A stretch of 64,000 nucleotides of DNA, taken from Anolis sagrei. Taxonomy: Eukaryota > Chordata > Lepidosauria > Squamata > Anolidae. Both the position numbers and the translations under genes were made by a program. Location of the stretch: assembly GCF_037176765.1 (NCBI RefSeq), contig NC_090025.1, forward strand, positions 17,471,545 to 17,535,544, given 5' to 3'. Shown here in pieces: positions 54,619 to 64,000 of this stretch. Each line of letters opens with the position of its first letter. Within the stretch, counting starts at the first letter, position 1. The notes beneath the pieces were generated by a model. The model was not told the DNA's origin. It searched no databases and was given only the letters and a program-made list of their open reading frames with translations.

Positions 54619-57600
54619 TAAATTTGGAATTATTTTGTGTGTAAACATCTTATTTTCCCCTGGAACATTGTGGAAATTCCTTCCAAATGAAATGACTTCT
54701 GTGCTTTAGATCTCTCTGGGCGAGATGAATTAATGACTTCATGCAGTATAATATATGCATATCAACAAAATGCCTACTGTACTCAAAGAGGAATTGCATA
54801 TTGCAGTGACTAATAGAGGTTGGTTGTAGAACAAGATGCTTATATAAGCACACGATGGCATAGAAGCTCAAGACAGATGGAGGGCCCCTTTGGCCCCAAA
54901 TGCAGCATTTCCTATAAATGAGAGGTTACAATTTCTTTTTATGGGAATAGGGACTGAATTTGAGGTTTGGGCAGCTTACCGTATATACCAGGCATGGGCA
55001 CACTTTGGCCCTCCCTCCAGGTGTTTTGGACTTCCACAATTCCTTCCTATAGGGAGTTGAAATCCAAAACACCTGGAGGGGTGAAGCTTGCCCATGCATG
55101 GTCTATACTCATCTACAAGTCAAACTTCTGCATAAATTGCGGGCAGATTTGGAGGACAACATTACGGATTTTGATGTGACTTATGAATAAGTTGAGAGTC
55201 ATTCCACGGAGAGAGGAAAGCACCCCCTCAGCTATTTGTGGCCAACAACTCCACCATTTCCACATCCAGGCATTTAAAAAGGCCAGAGGTGATGCCAAAG
55301 TGCAAAGAGGAGATGGCAATGATGTTTCTTGTAGACTCTCCTGGAATGGACAAAGTTCTTGCCTTTCACCACTTTACTCAGAGAAGGGGCTGGTTCATTT
55401 TTTCCCCTAAGAGTTAACTTGCTTAGGCGATCCCTCATGGTCCGAGGATGATGGTCCTCCAAGGTTGGTGTTCTGGCGGTGGGTCTGTAGGTGACTCTGG
55501 AGCCCTATTCTTGATCTGCATCTTCTCCCACAGTGAGGGCATCGGTTTCCAGGTGGGAGGCAGTTAGCTTGATGCACCTTCCTCTTGGCACATTTCTCTC
55601 TTTTGCCCTTCATTCGTGCCTCTTCAAATTCTACAGCACTGCTGGTCACAGCTGACCTCCAGCTGGAGCACTCAAGGGCCAGGGCTTCCCAGTTCTCAGT
55701 GTCTATGTTAAGGTTGGCTTTGAGCCCATCTTTAAATCTCATTTCTTGTCCTCCAACATTTCATTTTCCGTTCTTTCACCACTTTACTTAGAGAAGGGGC
55801 TGGTTCATTCCCCCCCCCCCCCTTAAGAGTTAAAGTACCCTATTCACATTGGCTTGTGACTAAATTGATCTACGCTTTGGAGGCTGCTTTTTAACTAAAA
55901 TTTCTAGACTTATACAGGAATATTTAGGATACTTTCTATCTCAGTGGGGCAGCTCTCAGTGCAACAAGACAGACTCTAGAACTGATTGTTGGTGGTCTTC
56001 AACACATCTAGATCAGAGCCAAGGAAATTATGTATCACATCTCTCAGCACAGCTGGATCAGCTGAATTGAGGAGCCAAAAGCAAGCTGATTGATTACATG
56101 AATTGTTCCTTCAAGCCTGGATCCTCAGATAAGCGACTTGTAGTGTGAAGTCTCTTTCTAGAGATTCACATGCCTCAGTTGCTACTACGGTTGCCAAGTT
56201 TCCAAAGCAGCAACAGAGATAGTCAAAATTCCTGACTCAAAAGCTGACAATGAGGAAGTACATGTTAATATGGTGTGTTCTGCCTAAATATCCAATAAAA
56301 GTTAATTTAGCTGTTTCTCAGAGTAATATATTCTCCACACACTCATCAACATACATTACGTGATGAACAAACTTCCGTCTTTATGGAAATCAAGTTGTAA
56401 TGAGGGTTAAAAACTGAATCCATTTTAGCCATATCAAAAAAAGCTTGACAACTATGATTAAAAATTGGAGTAACCCAAACCTCAGATTTGGTTAGATTTA
56501 TAGAAAATCTGTTTATCTCTCAATCTTGTTCCCCCTTTCTGCAACTTTTTAAACTCTACCCTTTTTGAATCTGAGTGACGGACTACAATATGAAATGAGT
56601 CATGCCATAGCTGTTGATTCCTCCATTGGCAGGTGATTGGGACTAGATGAGCTTGGAGATCCATTCCAACTCCAGTCCTCCAATATTTATTTATTTATCA
56701 TATCAGAAGTGAACGGAGGGTGTAGTTGTAATGTATTTTTAAAAAAGACAAAGTGTAAAAACTTGGCACTATTTTTTTTTGTCGTGTCAGGAGTGACTTG
56801 AGAAACTACAAGTCATTTCTGGTGTGAGAGAATCGGCTGTCGGCAAGGATGTTGCCCAGGGGACGCCCAGATGATTTGATGTTTTTATCATCCTTGTGGG
56901 AGGATTCTCTCAAGTCCCCGCATGAGAAGCTGGAGCTGATAGAGGGAACTCATCCACCTCTCCCCGGATTCATTTCCTTTGACCAGAAACTGCATCTGGT
57001 GTAGCTGTAAGAAGATCCTCCATTGCGCATGTGGCAGAGCTCAGATTGCATTGTAATAGGTGGTCTGTGGTTTGCTCTTCTCCACGTTCGCATGTAGTGG
57101 ACTCCACTTTGAGGCTTCATTTCTTAAGGTTGGCTCTGCATCTCGTGGTGCCAGAGCACAATCTGTTCAGTGCCTTCCAAGTCGCCCAGTCTTCTGTGTG
57201 CCCAGGAGGGAGTCTCTCATCTGGTATCAGCCATAGATTGAGGTTCTTGGTTATAGCCTGCCACTTTTGGACTCTTGTTTGCTGAGGTCCAAATTTCTTG
57301 ATTTAAGGCATTGGTGTGCTGGCTGATATCCATACAGGGAATGGGCTGGAGATGTCACTGCCTTGGTCCTTTCATTATTTGCTATTTCCTGGCGGATGTC
57401 AGGTGCTGCAATACCGGCTAAACAGTATAATTTCTCCAGTGGTGTAGGGCATAGACATCTTGTGATAATACGGCATGTCTCATTAAGAGTCACATCCACT
57501 GTTTTAACATGGTGAGATGTGTTCCACACTGGGCATACGTACTTAGATGTTTTCACTGTGTCTGGTTGTGATCCCCAGGTTGTGCCAGTCAACTTCAGTG

Positions 57601-59622
57601 ATGGAATTTTAAAGTCCAGATTAATGATAAAGCTCAGTCACAATGAACCAGTTATAACCTGCACCATGAACCAGTTATAACCTCCTTTAACCTATCTCAA
57701 AGAATTGTTCTTAGAATAGAAAGCAGTTTCCAAAGACAAACAGAACTCTACTTCCCTTCTGCTCAATTTGATGTAATAGTAGGAGAAAATCTACTAGCTT
57801 TAAGCAGAGGAGAAGTGGATAGGGTTATAATGGTGCATATTAGTTGTGAATTCCAAACATGCTTGCTTGCCCCAACAAAGTAGCTTAATCTTTTCTTAAC
57901 AGGTCCAAGACACAAATGATTGAATTTTGGGCATCCCATGAAGTCTCATAAAGTGCTGGGTTGCCAGCCCTCAAATAAGGGACATTCCTTAAAATACCTG
58001 GTCAGCTCATGCCACCTCCTCTACACGTAGAACCAATTATCAAAATAAAGGCATGGAGACATAAAGTTAGTGTGGACAGAAAACTGAATATCTAAGATGT
58101 ACATAATTGCATGCTTTAGGCAAGTGGTTTTCTAACTCCGAATCTCTACATATTGTGGACTTCAGTTTCCACAATCCCTAGAAGACCAGAACCCCTGAGC
58201 ACCAAAAGTTTGGGAACTATTCCTTTAAGCCCGTTAGGGCTGACTGAACCACTTTCTTCATGCAAACAGATTAGACAGTGTTGCACATTAAGTTTACGCT
58301 CTTTGTGGGCAGACATATCCCCATACATTCTTTGTTTTTCTGTTGCTTCCATTTTTAGCACCCATTTTTTGGGGAGGGAGGAGGTTTGCAATGCTCTGAT
58401 GCAATTGTCTCTGTTTTTGTTTGCATCGGGAACTTCCTGTCCTTCTTGCCGGACTTCCCCATGGGTTACATCTCTTTCTCTGATGGGGGAAGCTTCAAAA
58501 CTAATCTTGGGCACATTAAGTGAGCAACTTTGGTACGTCAAAGGGCCATTTTGTTAAATCTTGGAGGTCACACAGTCTGACAAAAATGCCCAGGAAGGAA
58601 GGAAGGAAGGGAGGGAGGGAGGGAGGAAGGAAAAACTAAAATGAACAGGAACTATTAAAAAAATGTATTCAAAATCTATTATGACCTATTTAAAAGTCAA
58701 ATGGACTCCCCAGGGTGCAAAACAGAGTGGACAAGCCTACATAAGTCCTTGGGATGGCACTTTGCCTACCCTTACATTCAAATCTATGTTGGGTGTATCA
58801 GGGCCCTCGGAGATGTTATTAGGGTGGTGATGATATGGAGCTCAACATTGGCAGGAAATGTGTTATTAATAGCTAAATGGTTATTAATTTTGTCTACTTC
58901 TAAGTACTTGCAGGGGAAGGCCAAACTCTTTTTCCTACACATTATCACTGAAACATCTTTACATGTAAAGGCTCTTAACAGCACAATGTGTATAAAGAAG
59001 TATCCTCTATACCGTGGTTTTCAACCTGTGGGTCCCCAGGTGTTTTGACCTACAATGCTCAGAAACCCCAGTCTTTTTACCAGCTGTTAGGATTTTTGGG
59101 AGTTGAAGGCCAAAACATCTGGGGACCCCCAGGTTGAGAACTACTGCTGTATGAACTCATGGTCACTTACTCCCAAGTAAGTTTGCATATGATAGACTGC
59201 AGACAGCATTTATTATTATTGGGAAGGTTCGATGGCAAGATGTCTTAGTATATTCAGCACATCTCTGAGGAGGATCAACTATATAGGAGTCATGTTGGGC
59301 CAATTTTGCTCAGTCTTTTCGGGGAGGTGGTATTGATCCATTCTAATGTCCATGTGTTGGGTAGGACCTGGAATATCATCCCTATTACATCTCCCAAGTG
59401 AGCATATATGCTTTTCAGATTGTGTGTAGGATCCTGGATTTTATATGGACAAGTAAAAGCAAGCCATAAACTTCACAAAAACATCAAATCCAATTTTTTA
59501 GAAAATAACTCACAGATGCGACAGTCGTTGCCACAGTCGCAGAGCTCATTCTGCCATTCAAAGCTCCGTGTGCATCTGGGAGCTTGTGGTTGATGAACAA
59601 TGGGATGGCGAGACATTTCCAT
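50934..59622 (-). CDS. PLAC8-like protein, gene 2 (three coding exons)
   Basis: Coding exons on the minus strand are 59622-59514, 53196-53072 and 51038-50934; 109+125+105 nt give 112 residues and a stop. The first encodes a variable tail and WQNELCDCGNDCRI; the junction rebuilds a Cys codon (T|GT). The middle gives LCGAFCFCCLGCKIARDMEE, CCCC and AMRTRYRTLYRIP. The last gives GSICSDCLVAVCCAPC, NLCQLKSDINRRKQLGIF and stop. Exon phases and lengths match gene 1, so it is a tandem paralogue; identity is 27/42 for the middle exon and 19/34 for the last. Compared with mammalian PLAC8 it has extra cysteines at CFCCLGC and CCCC. The middle-exon donor is CCG|GTAATT, weaker than in gene 1. The role is inferred from the family only. 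The introns (6.3 and 2.0 kb) are full of transposons. Confidence 0.9.
51421..51682 (+). repeat. tRNA-derived SINE, S2 family, near full length
   Basis: GAGCCCCCAGTGGCACAGTG, CGCAGGTTCAAATCCGGGG (B box), GTCCCCTGGGCAACGTCC, GACTTGCAGTTTCTCAAGTTG, CTCCTGACACGAC. It lies in intron 2 of gene 2. Confidence 0.9.
51786..52543. mobile_element. hAT-like MITE, TAGRGMTG family
   Basis: Starts TAGAGATGTGAAATTT, ends GGGCCCAAGCCTA, with 8-bp flanks ATTCGTAA / ATTCATAA (one mismatch). Inside are CCGTTTCGAAGTCCATGTC and, near 52315-52380, a composite-SINE tail piece (TTTACAGTATTTATATACTG). Confidence 0.65.
52544..52857. other. Intronic sequence, nothing recognised
   Basis: Intron 2 of PLAC8-like gene 2. 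Confidence 0.4.
52858..53002 (+). mobile_element. Inverted-ended (probably Penelope-like) element, left arm only
   Basis: TTTTCTGGCTGTACGGACATA, AGAAGCATTATCTCCTGGC, GGTCTGTTGGAAACTAGAC. It lies 70 bases from exon 2 of gene 2, in the intron. Confidence 0.75.
53072..53196 (-). CDS. PLAC8-like gene 2, coding exon 2
   Basis: 125 nt, identical in length and phase to exon 2 of gene 1. The acceptor TTCTAG is at 53202-53197; the donor GTAATT is at 53071-53066. Encodes LCGAFCFCCLGCKIARDMEE and YRTLYRIP. Confidence 0.94.
53395..53812 (-). mobile_element. R4/Dong-like LINE C-terminal part
   Basis: Minus-strand order: KVWLVDVAIPGD-like block, a WHTPVKVVPVLIGTLGAV-type motif, then CATCACATAGTCCTAGACAC, AACAGCCAGCAGAGCGATC and a (TAA)n tail at 53395-53430. 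ATT repeats also lie at its other end (53813-53863). Confidence 0.78.
54063..54579. mobile_element. hAT-like MITE, AT-rich, 517 bp
   Basis: Ends TAGGGCTGGGC / ACCCAGGCCTA are inverted. An exact 8-bp ATAGATAG occurs on both sides (54055-54062 and 54580-54587), though in a GATA-rich context. The inside is full of CGTTAATTCGTAATTCG-type repeats. Confidence 0.7.
54588..54616. repeat. (GA)n microsatellite
   Basis: About 14 GA units next to the MITE. Confidence 0.9.
54989..55100. mobile_element. Palindromic hAT-like MITE, 112 bp
   Basis: CAGGCATGGGCACACTTTGG and AAGCTTGCCCATGCATG ends; 8-bp flanks GTATATAC / GTCTATAC (one mismatch). Confidence 0.85.
55425..55773 (-). mobile_element. RTE-like LINE Y, 3' fragment between ~55-bp direct repeats
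   Basis: The minus frame encodes MRFKDGLKANLNIDTENWEA, CSSWRSAVTSSAVEFEEARM, then the C2H2-like CPHCGRRCRSRIGLQSHLQT. The 3' end matches 40075 (rc of CTTAGGCGATCC). Flanks 55363-55417 and 55773-55832 are near-identical direct repeats (CTTTCACCACTTTACT, AGAGAAGGGGCTGGTTCATT, TAAGAGTTAA) differing mainly in a T/C run. Confidence 0.85.
55833..56765. other. Intronic sequence, nothing recognised
   Basis: Intron 1 of PLAC8-like gene 2. About 0.9 kb without recognisable repeat. Confidence 0.4.
56771..57605 (-). mobile_element. LINE W joined to a headless S2 SINE
   Basis: 56771-56970 is an S2 SINE without its tRNA head, with its T-run tail at the left. From 56975 the sequence is LINE W: ACCAGAAACTGCATCTGGTG, then the reverse of the HLL and RxNLxK blocks, and further upstream frame VCPVWNTSHHVKTVDVTL, TPLEKLYCLAGIAAPDIRQE. 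Minus order is LINE body, then SINE body, then tail. Confidence 0.75.
57606..59004. other. Intronic sequence, mostly unrecognised
   Basis: Holds a GGAA/GGGA microsatellite at 58594-58632 and a MITE trace near 58150-58220. Two opposite open frames of about 130 codons at 58146-58557 have no motif. Confidence 0.4.
59013..59145. mobile_element. Palindromic hAT-like MITE, older
   Basis: GGTCCCCAGGTGTTTTGACC pairs with GGCCAAAACATCTGGGGACC; ends CGTGGTTTTCAACCTG / CAGGTTGAGAACTACTG. Same family as 14718-14845. Confidence 0.8.
59514..59622 (-). CDS. PLAC8-like gene 2, coding exon 1
   Basis: Start ATG at 59622-59620, two bases after a TTGCAG acceptor, as in gene 1. It encodes MEMSRHPIVHQPQ, then WQNELCDCGNDCRI. 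A second in-frame ATG is two codons on. Donor GTGAGT at 59513-59508, the same sequence as in gene 1. Confidence 0.9.
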
Positions 59623-61240
59623 CACTGCAATGCCTGATGTTACAATCTAGTGGGAGGGAAAATACACATTTTCACTACCTTTCAAGATGTCTTTGTATCA
59701 TGAGTAAACATGAGATAAGATCTGGGTAAACAACAGGAACAATTAACAGCAATAGAAGTTGGAGACACTGTTTTGGGCCAAGGAACTATCCAGGGTGCTG
59801 AGTATTTGGGGGAGAGTGCCCAGCACCTTAGTTGATAGCTCAGGTGACAATAAAACCACTTTCTCTGATTCATAGCAGAGGGGTGAGTAGTAAGGCTCTT
59901 CAAGATCAGGTGGTGGAACCAGAAACGATTTAACTTTCTAATAAATGATTTTTATTTAGGATTGACCACAGATATGTCCAACTTCACATAAGTACTACTA
60001 GCAAGGTATCTTGAACTGGTGACAACAAGTTATGCAAACAATGAATGAATTTTGGCAGGTTCTATCAATCTGGCAAGTATTTGTGTGCAGCTCCAACAAT
60101 AAGCTGGGTGCCTGCTACTAAGGACCAGCCTAGATAAGTACAGAGAGGGTCATAGCCAACTGATAGACAGGTCACAACATTTAGCAGTAGAGAGTACTTG
60201 CCACTTGCCTCAGTGCAGTAACCACTTGCATGGATGAAATCCTGGTTGTTCTCTCACATTCAAGATCAAGGTTGTAGTCTTAGAGAAGGGGAGAGAGGCT
60301 TATAGCTTCTTCTGTCTCCATATGTCAAAATAATGTGGCAAGCTTTAGGTAAATAGCACAGTTGGCTGCTCAGACACCAAAATGCCCTTGATGGTGGGAG
60401 CACTGAGCTTGGGGAAGTTACAGTTTTTGTACCATAACTCTGAGAACCCACCTAGCACCTTGGCCAAAAAGGTGCCTAAAAGGTAATATCATATCTCTTT
60501 GGTTGATCTTTCCCACAACCCTTGATTACCTTTCTGTGGAAAATGGCCTTCAATGAGCCTTGTGAAGTTGAAAGCCACTTTCCAACTCTGTGTAGAGATT
60601 GACTTCATCAGGAAACTATGGGGTGAGCCCAAACCATAATAACAGCCTCTGCGCCTGATAACACTTTTACTCATTGCTAACCAGCATCCTGAGTGTGACC
60701 ATTTTATGCCATCATACCAATTAGCAATGACAGAGTAGCTTTCCTACAACCGAAACAGAGTGGTAAGATGCTTCTCCGTTGATCAGTTGATATATCTTGA
60801 GTTGAGTTGAGTTGATGTAACCTTGTAAATTTCTGTGACTAAGAATGGGGGGAAATTTTATATTTCGCCATGGCTTCCAGAACATATTGCAGACTGGAGT
60901 TTTGCCAACAATGTGAGGTTGGGATATATTTTTTAAGGAATTAACCAGAAGTCATCTTTATTTTAATCTTACTTAAATCCCTCTGGCACCAGTTAAGCCC
61001 ATGGCACAATTGTTGCTGACTTTTTACCAGTTGAATGTCACCAATGCAAACAAGGAAAGATTTCAATTCATGTTAATGCTATTCTAACTGAGTCAGAAAA
61101 ATATCAGAATAAAGTATCCTCATCCCTAACTAAAATATTGTGAGAGTCAATATCAGAACTAATGCATGGATTAGTAGGGATACAATTTTGATGAGAACAT
61201 GGCACTCGTATTTTAAGCATGCACATACTGCAACATATTA
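59623..61240. other. Upstream of PLAC8-like gene 2, nothing recognised
   Basis: About 1.6 kb of unique-looking DNA. A 5' noncoding exon of gene 2 may lie here or beyond, but I see no convincing one. Confidence 0.4.
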
Positions 61241-61244
61241 TTTT

Positions 61245-62095
61245 CTTCCCTGCTTGTCTGCTTTTTTTTTGTTTGCTAGCCTTTTTGGTATCACACCTGG
61301 CAGCAACCCTATCACCACCTGGTAGTCCATGCCCTAGTTACATCCCGTTTGGACTACTGCAATGCTCTTTACATAGGGCTGCCTTTGAAGATAGTTCATA
61401 GTTCAGAAGCTCCAAATAGTCTAAAGATTGGTAGCTAGGTTCAGAGAGCAGATAACTCCCATGTTATGGCAGCTCCACTGGCTACTGATCCGTTTCCAGG
61501 CTAAATACAAACTGCTGATATAAAGCCCTAAACGGTTAGAGTCCAGGCTACTTAACTAACTGCATCTCTGCATATAAACCTACATGGACACTGCAGTCCA
61601 TGTAGGGGGCCCTGCTCTCGGTCCCAACCCCAACTCAAGCGCAGTTGGTGGGAAAGAGAGAGGGGGCCTTCTCCATGACCCCCCTCCTCTCTCTGGAACT
61701 CCCTCCCTTTGGAAGTAAGAACAGCTTCCTCACTCTCTCTCCTTCAAGAAGCAATTAAAAACACACCTTTGTACACTGGCCTTCAGAGAGGAGGAAGATT
61801 AGTTTTTATTAACTTCTTATGCTTCTATTTTGCCTGATGAGGCTGGCTGAGAACATATTGTCCTAACTCATTGCACATTTATATTGTTAATTTCTCATGT
61901 TGAGTTAATTAATTCACTATTATGGAACTTATTACCTGTTTTCACAATTATTGTGTTATTTGTGAAATTTTAATTGCTTCTTTTAATTTTTTTTTTTTAC
62001 TGCTGTTCATTTCTATTTTGTTTTTGTCTTTGTAAGCCATCCTGAGACCATTTGGGGAGAGAGGGTGGGTTATAAATGTAGTTGTTATTATTATT
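61245..62095 (+). mobile_element. Old L2-like LINE 3' part
   Basis: ALVTSRLDYCNALYIGLPLK is readable near 61330-61390; later SSLWNSLPLEVRTASSLSL and the 3' end CATCCTGAGACCATTTGGGG, GGGTGGGTTATAAATGTAG, TTATTATT. Many breaks, so older than the copy at 18.6 kb. Confidence 0.85.
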
Positions 62096-62099
62096 TGAA

Positions 62100-62516
62100 C
62101 CACAACAAGATTAGTACACAGCAAACAAGATCACTATGCTGGTTGTTGTATTGGATCACACATCAGACACTTCCCAAGTGTCTAGGACTATGTGATATAT
62201 TGGCAAATAATGCATACAGATCCCAGTAGGGTGGCCTTTTGCACCCGATAGATGGTAATTCTGTCAGTTTCGATTGTGTTTAAGTTCAGGCCAAGGTCTT
62301 TAGGCACTGCACCCAGTGTGCTGATCACCACTGGGACCACCTTTACTGGCTTGTGCTAGAGTCTTTGCAGTTTGATCTTTAAATCCTTGAATCGTGTCAG
62401 CTTTTCTTGTTGTTTCTCTTCAATCCTGCTATCACCTGGAATTGCGACATCAACGATCCATACCTTGTTTTTTAAAACGATTGTGAGGTCAGGAGTGTTG
62501 TGCTCCAGTACTCTGT

Positions 62517-62520
<4 letters not shown>
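62100..62520 (-). mobile_element. R4/Dong-like LINE C-terminal part
   Basis: The minus frame encodes RVLEHNTPDLTIVLKNKVWI, VDVAIPGDSRIEEKQQEKLT and RFKDLKIKLQRL, then after a stop HKPVKVVPVVISTLGAVPK. Same family as 8.37 and 53.4 kb. The flanking (TAA)n is at 62521-62562. Confidence 0.82.
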
Positions 62521-62561
<41 letters not shown>

Positions 62562-62562
62562 T
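62521..62562. repeat. (TAA)n microsatellite
   Basis: About 14 TAA units; they read as a tyrosine run on the minus strand. Confidence 0.97.
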
Positions 62563-62980
62563 AAACTGAAACATTGGAAGCTGACAATGTCATTGAAACC
62601 TCAAGTGTGCTGTGATAGCCAATCTTGCAACATCTAATAACCCTTTTTTGGTGTCCAGATTAGTTGTGCAAATAGAATAGCCCTGTTTGCTTTGGTGCAA
62701 CAGCATTTCAAGAGATCCAGCCAATTATTTATTCAGCAAAAAGCCCAATGTGTTCCTATTGCTTAATATCCGAATTTCTCCAAAATTCAAAATGGGCAAA
62801 GGTAGTCCCATTACTATCTGACAATTCAGAATGTACTCTAAAATGGTGCATATAAAATTATCTTGAAGCTGTGTTTACAAGGTGTATATGATTCATAAGT
62901 GGATTTCATTTCTAAACTTGGGTTCCATCTCGAGAATATTTCATTATTTATGGGCAAGTATTAAAAAATCTTGCCCATAT
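62563..62980. other. No gene recognised
   Basis: Nothing recognised. Confidence 0.4.
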
Positions 62981-62982
62981 AG

Positions 62983-63250
62983 GAGCCCCTGGTGGTGCAG
63001 TAGGTTAAACCCTTGTGCCGGCAGGACTGAAGACTGACAGGTCACAGGTTCGAATCCGGGGAGAGTGCGGATGAGCGCCCTCTGTCAGCTCCGGCTCCCC
63101 ATGCGGGGACATGAGAGAAGCCTCCCACAAGGATGATAAAGCATCAAAAACATCCTGGCATTCCCCTGGGAAATGTCTTTGCAGACGGCCAATTCTCTCA
63201 CACCAGAAGCGACTTGCAGTTTCTCAAGTCATTCCTGGCATGACAAAAAA
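62983..63250 (+). repeat. tRNA-derived SINE, S2 family, near full length
   Basis: GGAGCCCCTGGTGGTGCAGT, CACAGGTTCGAATCCGGGG (B box), CCCATGCGGGGACATGAGAG, GACTTGCAGTTTCTCAAGTC, then an A run. The best-kept head in the window. Confidence 0.92.
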
Positions 63251-63569
63251 AATTAAAAATCAGGGGGGAAAATCAGAAATATGTAACACATCTAGCCAGG
63301 CATTTTGGATAAGGGATATTCAACCTGTACTACGCTTTCCAATGATGGAAATGCATTCAAAAGTTCAAAAACCCTTTGAACCTTGAAATTTTGTGTTCTG
63401 TTCTGTCTTCTTTATAGATTTCTTATTCATAATATAGGATCAGTCTAATGTGTTTGGCTGCTAGACAAATAATCCAGCTTTGTTTCTGTCTTCTTTCACA
63501 TGGTGGAAAGTGGTGTTCTCTCCCTATCATTGTTTTAAAATGGGTAAGAGATGTAAAAAATATTATTAT
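63251..63569. other. Spacer between inverted SINEs
   Basis: AT-rich, nothing recognised. Confidence 0.4.
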
Positions 63570-63833
63570 TTGTCGTGTCAGGAGCGACTTGAGAAACTGC
63601 AAATCGCTTCTGGTGTGAGAGAATTGGCCGTCTGCAAGGACGTTGCCCAGGGGACGCCTGGATGATTTGATGTTTTTATCATCCTTGTGGGAGGCTTCTC
63701 TCATGTCCCCGCATGAGGAGCTGGAGCTGATAGAGGGAGCTCATCCACCTCTCCCCGGATTTGAACCTGCAACCTGTCTGTCTTCAGTCCTGCTGGCACA
63801 GGGGTTTAACCCACTGAGCCATTGGGAAGCCAC
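63570..63833 (-). repeat. tRNA-derived SINE, S2 family
   Basis: Plus reading: GTCGTGTCAGGAGCGACTTG, GTTGCCCAGGGGACGCCTGG, CCCCGGATTTGAACCTGC, CACAGGGGTTTAACCCACTG. Opposite in orientation to the copy 320 bases away. Confidence 0.92.
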
Positions 63834-64000
63834 CAAAGAAATGTGTCACAGGAGAGGTGATATTGCTGAATTGAGACCCCAGGAGGAGTCAGGCCCATCT
63901 CTCTTCCTTGCATACGATGAATTTGTGGAAGTCCAGGTGGCTAAAAAACTTGTCACACAAGAGTTTAGCTCCAGCACACCCTATATTATAGATGCTGTGT

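Noticed and set aside
58146-58557. Opposite 131- and 134-codon frames in intron 1 of gene 2
   Set aside because: No motif, no splice logic, partly in a MITE remnant. Opposite frames of equal length are usual for chance ORFs.
62356-62574. Tyrosine-run protein
   Set aside because: (TAA)n microsatellite fused to an R4 LINE frame.
1-64000. CRISPR arrays, operons, integrases or other prokaryotic systems
   Set aside because: None present. The tandem repeats lack unique spacers, and all signals are vertebrate.

Overview
This window is vertebrate nuclear DNA, almost certainly from a squamate reptile and probably an iguanian lizard. The evidence is the repeat mix: CR1, L2-like, R4/Dong-like and BovB (RTE) LINEs, SINEs with a Sauria-type tRNA head and a BovB-like tail, SPIN-like hAT elements, Helitron-like elements, many hAT MITEs, inverted-ended elements that I take to be Penelope-like, and solo LTRs. 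There is no bacterial operon, CRISPR array or compact gene cluster. Nearly all long open frames lie in LINE pieces, tandem repeats or noise.

The host genes are two intact-looking PLAC8-family (cysteine-rich, about 111-112 aa) genes in tandem, both on the minus strand. Gene 1 has coding exons at 20581-20686, 15702-15826 and 12361-12465. Gene 2 has coding exons at 59514-59622, 53072-53196 and 50934-51038. Intron phases match, the middle and last exons have the same lengths (125 and 105 nt), and all splice sites are GT-AG. Gene 1 resembles mammalian PLAC8 most closely; gene 2 has diverged and has extra cysteines. A possible 5' noncoding exon for gene 1 lies near 29.94-30.06 kb.

Layout: 0-3.4 kb holds abutting Helitron-like elements, one carrying an exact 129-bp-period minisatellite and long purine tracts. 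3.4-12 kb holds SINEs, a solo LTR split by CR1, an R4 LINE split by L2, a Helitron-like copy and a BovB LINE. 12.3-20.7 kb is gene 1 with CR1, MITEs and SINEs in its introns. 20.7-50.9 kb is a thick layer of nested transposons: hAT copies with exact 8-bp target duplications, Penelope-like copies with repeated 12-bp duplications, an RTE-like LINE, LTR fossils and CR1 pieces. 50.9-59.6 kb is gene 2 with R4, hAT, LINE and SINE insertions in its introns. 59.6-64 kb is mostly unrecognised DNA, then L2, R4 and an inverted SINE pair.

The main points for a second look are the PLAC8 pair, an internal repeat module shared by elements with Helitron ends and elements with hAT ends, the constant 12-bp duplications of the inverted-ended family, and several readable insertion histories (LTR in MITE, hAT in Penelope-like, LINE in Penelope-like, Penelope-like in Penelope-like).
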